A DNA stretch of 35,371 bases from a virus, in the IMG/VR virus record IMGVR_UViG_3300008266_001277, positions 1 through 35,371 of that record. One strand, written 5' to 3'. Of this stretch, positions 1-7,875 are shown piece after piece. Every line of letters starts with the position of its first letter. Within the stretch, counting starts at the first letter, position 1. Position numbers and translations under genes: made by a program. The notes beneath the pieces are model-generated. The model did no database searches. It was not told where the DNA came from and saw only the letters and a program-made list of their open reading frames with translations.

Positions 1-97
1 CGTCGCGGCCAAGCTGGTCTCCGGCGAGTACAAGGACATGGTGGTCAAGCCGATCCAGCGGAACGGCCAGGCCAACGGCACGACCGTCTATGTCAAG
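1..97. repeat. Terminal direct repeat, left copy (circular overlap)
   Basis: These 97 bases are identical to positions 35275-35371. They lie inside the coat-protein gene, and joining the two copies restores one uninterrupted reading frame. The sequence is therefore a circular map of about 35,274 bp. An overlap of this size inside a structural gene looks like an assembler overlap from a circular or circularly permuted molecule, as expected for headful packaging, rather than a biological terminal repeat. Confidence 0.95.
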
Positions 98-1234
98 CGT
101 CCGCCCGAGTTCACGGTTCGTGACGGTGCGGTCGCCTCGGTGCAAGACGTGGTCGAAGGCGAAATCGCCGTGACCATCGACAAGCAGAAGGGTATCGACG
201 TCGAGTTCACCTCGCTTGAGGAGACCTTGACCGTTGACAGCCTCCTGAAGTCGAAGGTGATGGCGTCGGCCATGAGCCGCCTCGCCAACCAGATCGACGG
301 CGACATCCATGCCGTTACCAAGCAGTTCTACTCTTGGGTCGGCACGCCCGGCCAGGCGATCAACAGCTATGCGGACCTGACCAAGGCTCCGCAGCGCCTG
401 GACGAGCAAGCGGTGGAAACCGATGGCCGCGTCGGCTTCATGCACCCCTCGGATGCGTGGGCCATGCTCGGCAGCCTGTCGGGCCTGACCGCTCAGACCA
501 AGGAAGCCACTGACGCGCTGACCCGCGCCAAGCTCCCGGTGCTGGGCAACATCGACTGGTACTCGACCCAGAACGCGGCGACGGTCACGACCGGCACGCG
601 CGACGGGAACGCGGTCATCGACGGCGCCAACCAGGATGTGGCCTACTCGGAAGTCGCCTCGGGCAACTGGACGCAGACGCTGTCGATTGACAACGTCGGC
701 AACGCCAAGACCGTCGCGGCGGGCGAGGTGTTCACGATTGCGGACGTTTACGCGGTCAACCCGATCACCAAGGAGCGCCTGGACTACCTCCAGCAGTTCA
801 CGGTGATTACGGGCGGCACCTCGGCGGCGACCGGGACGGGCAACGACCAGAACCTGGACATCACGATCAGCCCGCCGATCATCTCGTCGGGTGCGTTCCA
901 GACGGTTTCTTGCCGGGGCACGTCCTCGACGGCGCCCGACGACAACGCCGCGATCCAGTGGATGGGTTCCGACACCGAGGCCGACACGGACAACACCACG
1001 TACAAGTTCGCGACCGTCTTCCGCCCGGAAGCCATCGCGCTTGTGTCCGCGAAGCTGATCATGCCGTATTCGGGCGAGGCGGAGTACGCCACCGACCCCG
1101 AAACCGGCCTGACGCTGCGCTACTGGCGTTCGTCCGACTCCACCAACGACACGCACATGCACCGCTTCGACGTGGTGTACGGCGTGAAGAACGTGGACAA
1201 GCGTCGCGGCGTCCGCCTCTCCGGCACGGCCTAA
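1..1234 (+). CDS. Major capsid (coat) protein, 3' part, P22 gp5-like
   Basis: This is most of the coat protein that builds the icosahedral head. The frame is already open at position 2, and the 5' end lies at the right edge of the window (GTG at 35207). Joining the ends gives 433 residues, against 430 for P22 coat protein. The start MSNSLLSPKVYANVGL and the stretch around GRVGFMHPSDAWAML are of the kind seen in the P22 coat family. The portal, scaffold, coat, gp4 gene order supports the call. The first internal ATG at 38 is not the start. No signal or membrane segments are visible. Confidence 0.9.
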   Translation, partial: VAAKLVSGEYKDMVVKPIQRNGQANGTTVYVKRPPEFTVRDGAVASVQDVVEGEIAVTIDKQKGIDVEFTSLEETLTVDSLLKSKVMASAMSRLANQIDGDIHAVTKQFYSWVGTPGQAINSYADLTKAPQRLDEQAVETDGRVGFMHPSDAWAMLGSLSGLTAQTKEATDALTRAKLPVLGNIDWYSTQNAATVTTGTRDGNAVIDGANQDVAYSEVASGNWTQTLSIDNVGNAKTVAAGEVFTIADVYAVNPITKERLDYLQQFTVITGGTSAATGTGNDQNLDITISPPIISSGAFQTVSCRGTSSTAPDDNAAIQWMGSDTEADTDNTTYKFATVFRPEAIALVSAKLIMPYSGEAEYATDPETGLTLRYWRSSDSTNDTHMHRFDVVYGVKNVDKRRGVRLSGTA

Positions 1235-1265
1235 GGCCGCCCGTATCTTTTGAAAGGACAGTCTC

Positions 1266-1502
1266 ATGACTGCTGAAGTTGTTGGCCGCGCCCCTGCGGA
1301 CGGCCTCAAGGTGGGTCAAGCCACCTCTCACCTGATCGGCTTTTACGGCACCACGGCAATCAGCCAGCGTGCGGGCGCCGCCCAGGGAACCGCGCTCGTT
1401 GGCACCGCCTCTTCGGCGGACGTCACCAGCGACGTCAAGGCCGCGATCATTGAGATCATGAACACCTTGACCAATCTCGGTCTGTGGAAAGGGTCAGCTT
1501 AG
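1266..1502 (+). CDS. Small virion protein (head-fibre/decoration-like)
   Basis: This 78-aa protein is encoded just after the coat gene and is preceded by the strong ribosome site GAAAGGACAG. An IGFYGTT motif near residue 25 and the ending LTNLGLWKGSA resemble a recurrent small phage head protein whose C-terminus has a short helix followed by an LGL-x-KG tail. I infer a capsid decoration or head-fibre role from this pattern and the position. It is the last gene before the inserted HNH cassette. Confidence 0.6.
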   Translation: MTAEVVGRAPADGLKVGQATSHLIGFYGTTAISQRAGAAQGTALVGTASSADVTSDVKAAIIEIMNTLTNLGLWKGSA

Positions 1503-1505
1503 TAC

Positions 1506-1533
1506 TTGATTTAACTAAGCTTTCCGCTATATT
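1506..1533 (+). promoter_or_regulatory. Candidate promoter for the HNH gene
   Basis: TTGATT (1506-1511) and TATATT (1528-1533) are separated by 16 bases in a short AT-rich patch within the GC-rich late operon. They lie directly after the stop of the small virion gene and upstream of the HNH gene. This resembles a vegetative bacterial promoter. It is a sequence match only. Confidence 0.5.
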
Positions 1534-1536
1534 GGC

Positions 1537-1571
1537 GGTCCCCGGAGGCGCGCTAACGCCGACCGGGGACC
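1537..1571 (+). promoter_or_regulatory. 5' leader hairpin upstream of HNH gene
   Basis: GGTCCCCGG (1537-1545) pairs perfectly with CCGGGGACC (1563-1571). An inner stem, GGCG (1547-1550) with CGCC (1557-1560), extends it. It would sit at the extreme 5' end of a transcript from the promoter at 1506-1533. A second small hairpin, AACCT (1582-1586) with AGGTT (1593-1597), overlaps the GAGG ribosome site of the HNH gene, so translation may be damped. There is no T-run, so it is unlikely to be an intrinsic terminator. Confidence 0.5.
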
Positions 1572-1600
1572 TGACCACTCAAACCTTCGCAGAGGTTCAA

Positions 1601-2158
1601 ATGGCTACCCAACGTAAACGCGTTTCAAACGCTGACCGCAAGCCCCTGACGCGCGAGCGCCTTACCGAGCTACTGGCTTACGACCCGGAGACGGGGGAGT
1701 TTCGCCGGGTAGGCGCGGCCCGCCCTCAGTCGGCGCACTACATGAACAAGCCGGTTGGCTACATTAAGCCGGGGCCTAAACACGACGGCGGCGGCTATCG
1801 GATTGTGACCGTGGACGGCAGGCCCTATCGGGCGCACCGCCTCGCGCGGCTCTACATGACGGGCGAGTGGCCCGCTGAAGACATTGACCACATCAACGGC
1901 GAACGGGCCGACAACCGCTGGAGCAACCTCCGCGCCGCGTCCCGTTGGCAGAACATTCACAACATGGGGATGCGCGACCGCAACACGAGCGGGCTGAAAG
2001 GCGCAAGCTTCGACAAGAAGCGCAACAAGTGGGTTGCCCAGATCGTGGTCAACGGTCGGCATCATCACCTTGGCCGTTTCGACACGGCACAACAGGCTGC
2101 GGACGCTTACGCCGCCGCCGCCGACAGAATGGTGGGTGAGTTTGCTAGAGCCGCGTAA
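1601..2158 (+). CDS. HNH homing endonuclease with AP2 domain
   Basis: A 185-aa free-standing HNH endonuclease. The HNH core lies at about residues 94-121 (DIDHINGERADNRWSNLR, then QNIHN). An AP2/ERF-type DNA-binding domain follows at about 129-184 (TSGLKGASF, HHLGRFDTAQQAADAYAAA). This pairing is typical of mobile phage endonucleases that cut DNA and spread into related genomes. ATG 1601 follows GAGG at 5 bases. The frame is open further upstream, but that extension would run through the promoter and hairpin and is rejected. The stop overlaps the start of the methyltransferase gene. It is a cargo gene inside the structural operon. Confidence 0.88.
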   Translation: MATQRKRVSNADRKPLTRERLTELLAYDPETGEFRRVGAARPQSAHYMNKPVGYIKPGPKHDGGGYRIVTVDGRPYRAHRLARLYMTGEWPAEDIDHINGERADNRWSNLRAASRWQNIHNMGMRDRNTSGLKGASFDKKRNKWVAQIVVNGRHHHLGRFDTAQQAADAYAAAADRMVGEFARAA

Positions 2159-2657
2159 GACCGTTCTCCACGTCGGTTGTGGGCGTGATCCGCTTCCGGC
2201 GTGGCTGACGGGCCATGACGAGGTGCGGCTCGACATCGAACCCGGTGTTGAGCCGCATATCGTCGCCTCAATGCTCGACATGGGCGACATCGGGGGGTTC
2301 GACGTTCTCTATACCAGCCACGCGCTTGAACACGTCTACCCGCACGAGGTTCCGGTGGCGTTGGGCGAGTTCTACCGGGTGCTGAAGCCCGGCGGTGTGG
2401 CGATTGTCGTTGTCCCCAATCTGGACGGCGTGAAGCCCGACGAGGAGGTTCTGTACGACTCCCCGGCGGGTCCGGTGTGCGGCCTTGATATGTATTACGG
2501 CATGGCGCGGCTGATCCGCGAAATGCCCTACATGGCGCACCATTGCGGGTTTGTGCCTGACACGCTCGCCAAGGCCATGACGGCGGCGGGCTTTGAGGAT
2601 GTTTCGGCTACGTCGCTGGAGTTCTGGACGCTGCTAGGCGCGGGGCGAAAGCCTTGA
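2136..2657 (+). CDS. SAM-dependent methyltransferase (class I)
   Basis: About 173 residues with a Rossmann-type methyltransferase core. Motif I is VLHVGCGRDPLP (about residues 10-21), an acidic strand reads VRLDIEP, the post-motif reads LYTSHALEHV and a later strand reads VLKPGGVAIVVVPNL. This pattern belongs to Methyltransf_11/25-type small-molecule or sugar methyltransferases, not DNA methylases (no NPPY or DPPY motif). GTG 2136 is chosen, with TTG 2142 as an alternative. Both overlap the end of the HNH gene. Its stop overlaps the glycosyltransferase start, so the two are translationally coupled and may act together, for example on a glycan of the virion or host surface (inference). Confidence 0.8.
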   Translation: MSLLEPRKTVLHVGCGRDPLPAWLTGHDEVRLDIEPGVEPHIVASMLDMGDIGGFDVLYTSHALEHVYPHEVPVALGEFYRVLKPGGVAIVVVPNLDGVKPDEEVLYDSPAGPVCGLDMYYGMARLIREMPYMAHHCGFVPDTLAKAMTAAGFEDVSATSLEFWTLLGAGRKP

Positions 2658-3340
2658 AGCTGGTCATCTGCACCCCGACGATCAAGCGCCCGTTTGACGC
2701 CTATCTGGCGGCCCTGGAGGCTGAGGTCCCGCACCTCGACGCGGCGGGGTTTGAACACTACGCGGTCAACGAGGTCGGCTCGGCCTACATCTCACACGCG
2801 CGGTCCTCGATGCTGCGCAAGGCGTTGGACGTGCAGCCTGACGTGGTGGTGTTCATTGACCACGACATGTCTTGGGAACCGGGCGAACTGGTCAAGCTGG
2901 TGCAGACGCCGGGTGACGTTGTCTGCGGGACCTACCGCTTCAAGACCGAGAAGGTCGAATATATGGGAACCTGGCGCACGGACGCCGAGGGCTACCCGGA
3001 ACAACGCGAAGACGGCTGCATCCGGGGCGAATGGGTTCCGGCGGGGTTCCTGAAGGTCACGCCGCACGCCGTCAACGAAATGATGAAGGCTTACCCGGAA
3101 CTGAACTACGGTCCGCTTTATCGCCTCTCGCACGACCTGTTTAACCACGGCGCTTTCGATGGCGTCTGGTACGGCGAGGACTACGCCTTCTCCCGCCGAT
3201 GGAACGCGCGGGGCGGGGAAATATGGATCAACCCGAGGCTTGAACTGACGCACCACGGCGCGGACGGAACGGCCTATTCGGGAAGCTTTCACACCTACCT
3301 ACGCCGGCAGCCCGGCGGTGACTTGGCGGAGGCCGCATGA
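2654..3340 (+). CDS. Glycosyltransferase-like protein (GT-A fold)
   Basis: A 228-aa protein starting with TTG at 2654 in a TTGA overlap with the methyltransferase stop. It begins with a strand typical of GT-A enzymes (MKLVICTPTIKRP). VVVFIDHDMSW carries a D-x-D (D69, D71) that would bind the metal and nucleotide sugar. Later come a GEWVPAGFLKVTP segment and GEDYAFSRRW, the usual ED-x-x-F acceptor-loop pattern. The donor and acceptor cannot be told from sequence. It sits between coat and gp4-like genes, where a modifier of the virion, host polysaccharide or DNA base would be plausible. Confidence 0.75.
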   Translation: MKLVICTPTIKRPFDAYLAALEAEVPHLDAAGFEHYAVNEVGSAYISHARSSMLRKALDVQPDVVVFIDHDMSWEPGELVKLVQTPGDVVCGTYRFKTEKVEYMGTWRTDAEGYPEQREDGCIRGEWVPAGFLKVTPHAVNEMMKAYPELNYGPLYRLSHDLFNHGAFDGVWYGEDYAFSRRWNARGGEIWINPRLELTHHGADGTAYSGSFHTYLRRQPGGDLAEAA

Positions 3341-3924
3341 CCACGATGCGAGTTATCCTCACGCGGGCCATCCGCATGACGCGCGCCCTGCCCATGGGCG
3401 ACACGCCCGAGGCGGAGCAAATGGACGCCGCGCTTGAGGACGCCCAGAGTTACTATCTCTATTTCCCGATCCGCAAGCTGACCGACGTGCTGATCACGGC
3501 GGACTACACCGCCAAGGAAAACGAGCGGATCACGTGGACCAGCGGTTCGCCCACGGTGACTATCCCCACGACCATCACCGAGGACGGCTCCGACCGGCTT
3601 CCGTACAACGGCGCGATTGTCGAGACGACGGGAACCTCGGGCTCCACGCGCAAGATTTACATCTCCGAACTGAAGACGTGGATGACGCTGACCGGCCTGG
3701 CGCTGACAAGTGAGCAGCCGTTCGGCCCGACGCATGACGGCGACGTGGCGGCGATGATTGCGGCGCGGATTGCGGGGCCGGTGTTCCAGCGTGCGGCCCC
3801 GGATGACGTGATGGCGCTCGCCAATGCCGGACGCACGGCCATCCGGGCGGCGTTCCACCAGAAATATACCCCCACCTTCGACCGGGCGCTCCTGCGGCCT
3901 GAAGACCTGAATATGGAGACCTAG
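3337..3924 (+). CDS. Head-tail connector, P22 gp4-like tail accessory factor
   Basis: A 195-aa protein overlapping the glycosyltransferase stop by 4 bases (ATGA). In P22 the 166-aa gp4 closes the portal and forms the platform for tail spikes and gp10. Supporting signs are the length, an N-terminal helical part with a 'LEDAQSYYLYFPIRKLTDVL' stretch, a central beta-rich region and the gene order (coat, gp4, gp10). No catalytic motif stands out. The call rests mainly on position and general resemblance. Confidence 0.65.
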   Translation: MTTMRVILTRAIRMTRALPMGDTPEAEQMDAALEDAQSYYLYFPIRKLTDVLITADYTAKENERITWTSGSPTVTIPTTITEDGSDRLPYNGAIVETTGTSGSTRKIYISELKTWMTLTGLALTSEQPFGPTHDGDVAAMIAARIAGPVFQRAAPDDVMALANAGRTAIRAAFHQKYTPTFDRALLRPEDLNMET

Positions 3925-4185
3925 ATGTCCGACATGACGCGCCCCGGCGCATCCCTGGCGACCGTCACGGCGTCCGATAGCACCGACATCGCCAAGCTCA
4001 ACGGCAACTATCCGCGCGCCCTTTGGGTTGGCGCGGCGGGCAACATCGCCTTGGTGGCGCCGGACAACACGACCAAGATTCTGGAGGCCGTCCCGGCGGG
4101 GACGTTGCTCCCCATCCAGTTCAAGCGGGTCAACAGCACAAGCACGACCGGCCAATCGGCCACGTCGATGATAGCGGTCTACTAA
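3925..4185 (+). CDS. Small beta-rich virion protein
   Basis: An 86-aa protein with ATG directly after the previous stop and GGAG 6 bases upstream. The pattern P-R-A-L-W-V-G-A-A-G-N-I, then ILEAVPAGTLLPIQFKRVN and ending MIAVY, recurs in many tailed-phage head or tail neighbourhoods (small proteins that end in IVALY-type motifs). It is probably a structural component. Its exact role is unknown. Confidence 0.6.
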   Translation: MSDMTRPGASLATVTASDSTDIAKLNGNYPRALWVGAAGNIALVAPDNTTKILEAVPAGTLLPIQFKRVNSTSTTGQSATSMIAVY

Positions 4186-4593
4186 TTGCGTCCCCTTGCG
4201 CCCACCTCGCCGCAGCGGGACCGGCGCATCCTGGCGGCGGACGCGGCCTATGCGGCGTTCCTGGCGCCGGGCTTTCCGCTCGATGACTACCCCGGCGAGA
4301 CGTTGCAAATCCGCAATGAGTTGGACCGGACCAACTGGCTGACGCTCAAGGACATATGCGCCGAGGCTATCGCGGCGGGTGTAGGCGACCTGACGATTGA
4401 CGCGCCGGGTATCCGCACGACGTCGAACAACTTCATCCGCCCGACCTACGCCGAGACCTACGCCCTGATGCAGGGGCTTCGGGCGTGGGCGATGCAAGCG
4501 CAGGCCAACTGGTGGCGGCTCAAGGACGAATGTCGGTCGGTCACGACGCGGGCCGAGCTGGAGGCTATCGACATGGGTGCGGGGTGGCCGTGA
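4186..4593 (+). CDS. Uncharacterised tail-region protein
   Basis: A 135-aa product that begins with TTG immediately after the stop of the previous gene. It therefore probably depends on translational coupling, and no clear ribosome site is seen. It is mainly helical. The C-terminal segment (RAWAMQAQANWWRLKDECRS, then TTRAELEAIDMGAGWP) resembles the end of DUF4376-type phage tail proteins. The function is not assigned. Confidence 0.6.
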   Translation: MRPLAPTSPQRDRRILAADAAYAAFLAPGFPLDDYPGETLQIRNELDRTNWLTLKDICAEAIAAGVGDLTIDAPGIRTTSNNFIRPTYAETYALMQGLRAWAMQAQANWWRLKDECRSVTTRAELEAIDMGAGWP

Positions 4594-4802
4594 GGCGGTA
4601 TCTGGAGCGCGTCCTCGCCGGGTTCTCTCACCTCGTTAACGCCCTGACCGGCGGTGATCCGCGCAACAGCTTCTCCGCCCGCGTGGGCATGGAAGCGCAC
4701 CACGGCAAGCGGTGGGCGGTACGGGCGGCAAGGCTGATCGACGGGCTTCTCTGGTCCCGTAACCACTGTTCCGAACACGCGCGCGAGGAGGGTCTGATCT
4801 GA
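4590..4802 (+). CDS. Small conserved phage protein
   Basis: A 70-aa protein from GTG 4590, overlapping the preceding TGA (GTGA). It contains VLAGFSHLVNALTGG, NSFSARVGM, a basic WAVRAARLIDGLLW segment and a late RNHC. Similar short proteins with an 'F-S-x-R' and a final H-C are common between phage head and tail genes. It is probably a small connector or chaperone-type protein, but the role is unknown. It ends in TGATG, coupled to the gp10-like gene. Confidence 0.6.
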   Translation: MRRYLERVLAGFSHLVNALTGGDPRNSFSARVGMEAHHGKRWAVRAARLIDGLLWSRNHCSEHAREEGLI

Positions 4803-6215
4803 TGGCCGACGCGCTCGTTTACTTCGGCGCCTACAAGCGCACCGGCTTCCCGGAAGCCATTGCGCTGAATTGCATATCCGAGAAAGAACGCGCCCACGCT
4901 TCCGAGCGCCCCCACGGCGCTGATCGCGCGGCCCGGCCTGGAGGACTTCACCACGGTCGGAACGGCGCCCATCCGGGGGGTGTTTCAGAAGGCGGGCCTG
5001 ATCGGTGGTGACGCTTTCGTTGTCGCCAATGATACCTGCTACCGGGTGACGTCGGGCGGTGCGGTGACGGCATTGACCGGGACCATTCCGGGCTCGGGCG
5101 TGGTCGAAATGGATGGCGGCCTCGACGCCGATTACAACTCGATCATCCGCATTGCGACGGGTTCGGCGCTTTACAAGTACGACAGCAGCGGCGTGTCGGT
5201 TGTGGCGGAGACGTTCCCAGATTCCGGCAACGCCGGGGCGACGTCGGTGGCGTTCTTTGGGGGCTATTGGGCCGCGCCGGAAGCGGGCTCGGATGCGCTT
5301 TACTACCAAGTCCCCGCCACCTCGACATGGTCCGCGCTTGACTTCGCCTCGGCGGAATATGCGCCCGACCCGCTGGTCGGCGTGCGGGCGTTTGGGGAGC
5401 TACTGGCGCTTTTCGGTTCGGCCACGACGGAGTTCTGGCGGCTGACGGGTGACGCCGCGTCGCCACTGGAACCGGCGGGCGGCTTGAAGTTCGACATCGG
5501 GTGTCGGGCCATCGCTTCGGCGGTTAACGCGGCGGGGGCGCTCTTTTGGGTTGACGACAATTGCTCGGTAAACGTGAGCGAGGGCGGGCCGCCTTCGGTC
5601 ATCTCGGATAGCGGGCTTTCGGAGCAAATCCGCAACACGGCGGCGGCGGACCTGTCGGCGTCGTATTTCATCTATGACCAGCACCCGCTCTATGTGCTGC
5701 ACCTCGGCACAACGGCAACGTGGGTTTATGACCTTTCAACCAAGCGTTGGTCCAACTTCCTTTCGCTCGGTTATGACTACTGGCGGCCCCGCTTTTTCGC
5801 CAACCTCGGCGGGACGGTCCTGGCGACGGATCGTCTATCCTCGCAGCTCTACCGACTAGACCCCGACCGACGCACGGACGGCTCGACGGTGTTTCCGCTG
5901 GAGTTCATGGCGGTGGTGGACGTGCCCGAGGGGACGGCGGACATCGGCAATGTCGAGCTTGATTGCCTGACGGGCGACGCGCCGCGAAGCGGGCAGGGGA
6001 GCGCCCCGCTGATCGGGGTTCGGTGGTCTAGGGACCGTGGCGCGACGTGGAGCGATGCGCGGTATCGGAGCCTGGGCGCAACGGGCCGCAACGCCGAAAC
6101 GGTGCGTTGGACGGCCTTGGGGCAGGCGCGGGCGCCGTACGGGCTCATGTTGAAGTTTGAGGTGTCGGACCCGGTTGGGCGGCGCTTTTCGGCGGTGCGG
6201 GTCAACGTACCGTGA
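4802..6215 (+). CDS. Packaged-DNA stabilisation protein, P22 gp10-like (frameshifted)
   Basis: This is the tail hub that plugs the connector after packaging. Translation from ATG 4802 gives MADALVYFGAYKRTGFPEAI...NCISEK and then loses sense. One base further on, from about 4887, the frame reads NAPTLPSAPTALIARPGLED and runs to 6215. Skipping one base near AAAG (4883-4886) restores a 470-aa protein, against 472 aa for P22 gp10. Later parts (FGELLALFGSATTEFWRLTG, SYFIYDQHPLYVLHLG, WVYDLSTKRW) fit the gp10 beta-propeller-like family. The shift is either an extra A in the sequence or a real mutation. A programmed +1 shift is less likely. Confidence 0.78.
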
Positions 6216-6463
6216 CCATTCGCAATTCGATGCTTTTCATGACGAGCGGGCGGGCCACGCCGCTCTTGCTAGGCCAGATCAGAAGCCGCTCACCGCTGCA
6301 ACCGTTTCAGTCGATGGTCGTCCTCGTGGATGGCGGTTTGGCTACCAAATACTTCCGCGACTGGTGGGCTCGGGCCTTCCCGTTGCGTGATCCTCTCCCG
6401 CTTGAACCGATAGCCGACGCCGAAGGGCGCGGAAGTGATCGGTTCTGGGACCTGCTTGATTAG
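6212..6463 (+). CDS. Hypothetical small protein after the gp10-like gene
   Basis: An 83-aa product from GTG 6212, overlapping the previous stop by 4 bases. It has MLFMTSGRATPLLLGQI near the start and an acidic C-terminus ending FWDLLD. In P22 the next genes are gp26 (tail needle) and gp14, but this protein is too short for gp26 and lacks its heptads, so I assign no function. Confidence 0.5.
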   Translation: MTIRNSMLFMTSGRATPLLLGQIRSRSPLQPFQSMVVLVDGGLATKYFRDWWARAFPLRDPLPLEPIADAEGRGSDRFWDLLD

Positions 6464-6471
6464 GAGGCGAG

Positions 6472-7875
6472 ATGTCGCTCACCGCACTCATCGGCCCCGC
6501 GTTGAGCATCGGGGCTTCGCTTCTGGGCGCGTCGAGCGCCAAGAAAGCCGCCGCAAAGACCGACGCCGCAAACCAGCAGGCGGCGCGTGAGAGCCTTGCC
6601 GCACAGCAGGCCAACTTTGACCGCATCGTCGGGCTTAACACGCCTTACATTGAGGGCGGCAACACGGCGCAACAGGCGCTGATGGGGCGGCTTGGCCTCA
6701 CCCCACGCCCGAACGGTCAAAACCCCTGGACGATGACGCCTCAAGGCCCCGTGAACGCGGGCGGGGGCGGCGCGGCCAAGGTCGAGGGCGGTTTTGCGGG
6801 CGGCATCCCCGGCGAACCGACACCGCAACAAGGCGACGGCCAGGATTATCAAGCCTACTTGCAAGCCAACCCCGACGTCGCCGCGTGGGCGCAATCGTCC
6901 GTTGGCCAGACGCCCCCGAATTGGGAAGGCGGGGTGATCGACAGCCCGGAGGAGGCGGCGGCCTACCATTATCAGGCGCACGGACAGGGCGAGGGTCGCA
7001 CGCTCAATACCGCCGCGCCCGACCCGAACGCCGTTCCCGACTACATGAACATGCGCCGCCCGGACGCCCCGGAAGCGCCGACGTATGAGCGTGGGGCAGC
7101 GATGCAAGCGCCGAGCTTGCAAGGCTTCATCGACCCCGCCAAGTTCCAGGTCGATCCGGGTTATCAGTTCCGGCTTAGTGAGGGCCTGAAAGCCGTCAAC
7201 GCGGCCTCGGCGGCGCGGGGCAAGCTTCGGTCCGGGGACGCCGCAATGGCGCTCCAGGCGCGCGGCGAGGGGCTTGCAAACCAGGGCTATGCGGACTGGT
7301 ACAATCGCCAGCTTCAAGCCTTCGACCGGACGAACCAGCAGTTCCAATACGGCCAAGGCCGGGCGGACAACGTGTTCTCCGAGGACCGGAACTACGGAAC
7401 GGCCCGATACGTCGATCAGCGCACCTACGGCGACAACCGCTTTGACGCCGACCGCAATTATCAGACCGACCGTTACGACACCGCCAACAATAACCTGTTC
7501 AAGCTGACGGACATTGGCCGCATGTCGGCGGGTTCGGTCGGCAACGCCGGCACGAACTTCGCCAACAACGCCTCCAACATCTACGGCGATCAGGCCGCAT
7601 CCGGCACGAACTTCGCCAACAACGCCTCCAACATCTACGGCGATCAGGCCGCATCAACCGGGGCGAGGGCGAACGCGCGTTCGGTCGCCAATCAGCAGCT
7701 ATTCGGAGCGGTTGCGGGCGCGGCGGGCAACGCCTTTGCGAATTGGGGCGGCGGCATCGGACGCACGACGCCGATGAACCCGCAGACCGTGGGCGATGCT
7801 TGGAATAGCTCGTTCGGCGGCGGATGGCAGACGGCGGCCAACCCCGGCCCGCTTCGCACGATGGGGGTGTTCTAG
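6472..7875 (+). CDS. Ejection/internal virion protein
   Basis: A 467-aa protein after a strong AGGAGG site. The N-terminus (LIGPALSIGASLLGASSAKKAAAK) is a glycine/alanine-rich, potentially membrane-active helix common in phage injection proteins. It is followed by an alpha-helical Ala/Gln-rich part and a YLQANPDVAAWAQ...AAAYHYQAHGQGEGRTL motif at about residues 125-180. The C-terminal half has degenerate Tyr/Arg/Asp repeats (RNYGTARYVDQRTYGDNRF) and an 18-residue unit present twice (7549-7656). By position and character it corresponds to the P22 gp7/gp14 region and would be ejected with DNA into the host envelope. Confidence 0.7.
   Translation: MSLTALIGPALSIGASLLGASSAKKAAAKTDAANQQAARESLAAQQANFDRIVGLNTPYIEGGNTAQQALMGRLGLTPRPNGQNPWTMTPQGPVNAGGGGAAKVEGGFAGGIPGEPTPQQGDGQDYQAYLQANPDVAAWAQSSVGQTPPNWEGGVIDSPEEAAAYHYQAHGQGEGRTLNTAAPDPNAVPDYMNMRRPDAPEAPTYERGAAMQAPSLQGFIDPAKFQVDPGYQFRLSEGLKAVNAASAARGKLRSGDAAMALQARGEGLANQGYADWYNRQLQAFDRTNQQFQYGQGRADNVFSEDRNYGTARYVDQRTYGDNRFDADRNYQTDRYDTANNNLFKLTDIGRMSAGSVGNAGTNFANNASNIYGDQAASGTNFANNASNIYGDQAASTGARANARSVANQQLFGAVAGAAGNAFANWGGGIGRTTPMNPQTVGDAWNSSFGGGWQTAANPGPLRTMGVF
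7549..7656 (+). repeat. 54-bp exact tandem duplication in ejection gene
   Basis: Two head-to-tail copies, 7549-7602 and 7603-7656, differ only at the last base (C versus A). Each encodes GTNFANNASNIYGDQAAS in frame, so the repeat adds 18 residues to the protein. Near-identity suggests a recent duplication or replication slippage. Confidence 0.95.

Noticed and set aside
1537-1571. Intrinsic terminator after the small virion gene
   Set aside because: The stem is strong but no T-run follows, and it lies downstream of a promoter-like sequence, so a leader hairpin is the better reading.
3295-4497. Long 400-residue open frame on the minus strand
   Set aside because: It is antisense to the gp4-like and neighbouring genes, is Arg/His/Gly-rich without any fold signature and results from the GC-rich codon bias of the plus-strand genes.
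6460-7356. 298-residue minus-strand open frame opposite the first ejection gene
   Set aside because: No start context and no recognisable sequence; the plus strand has a strong ribosome site and phage-typical motifs.
7549-7656. Possible CRISPR-like array
   Set aside because: The two 54-bp units are adjacent with no spacer and lie in frame inside a gene, so it is a coding tandem duplication.
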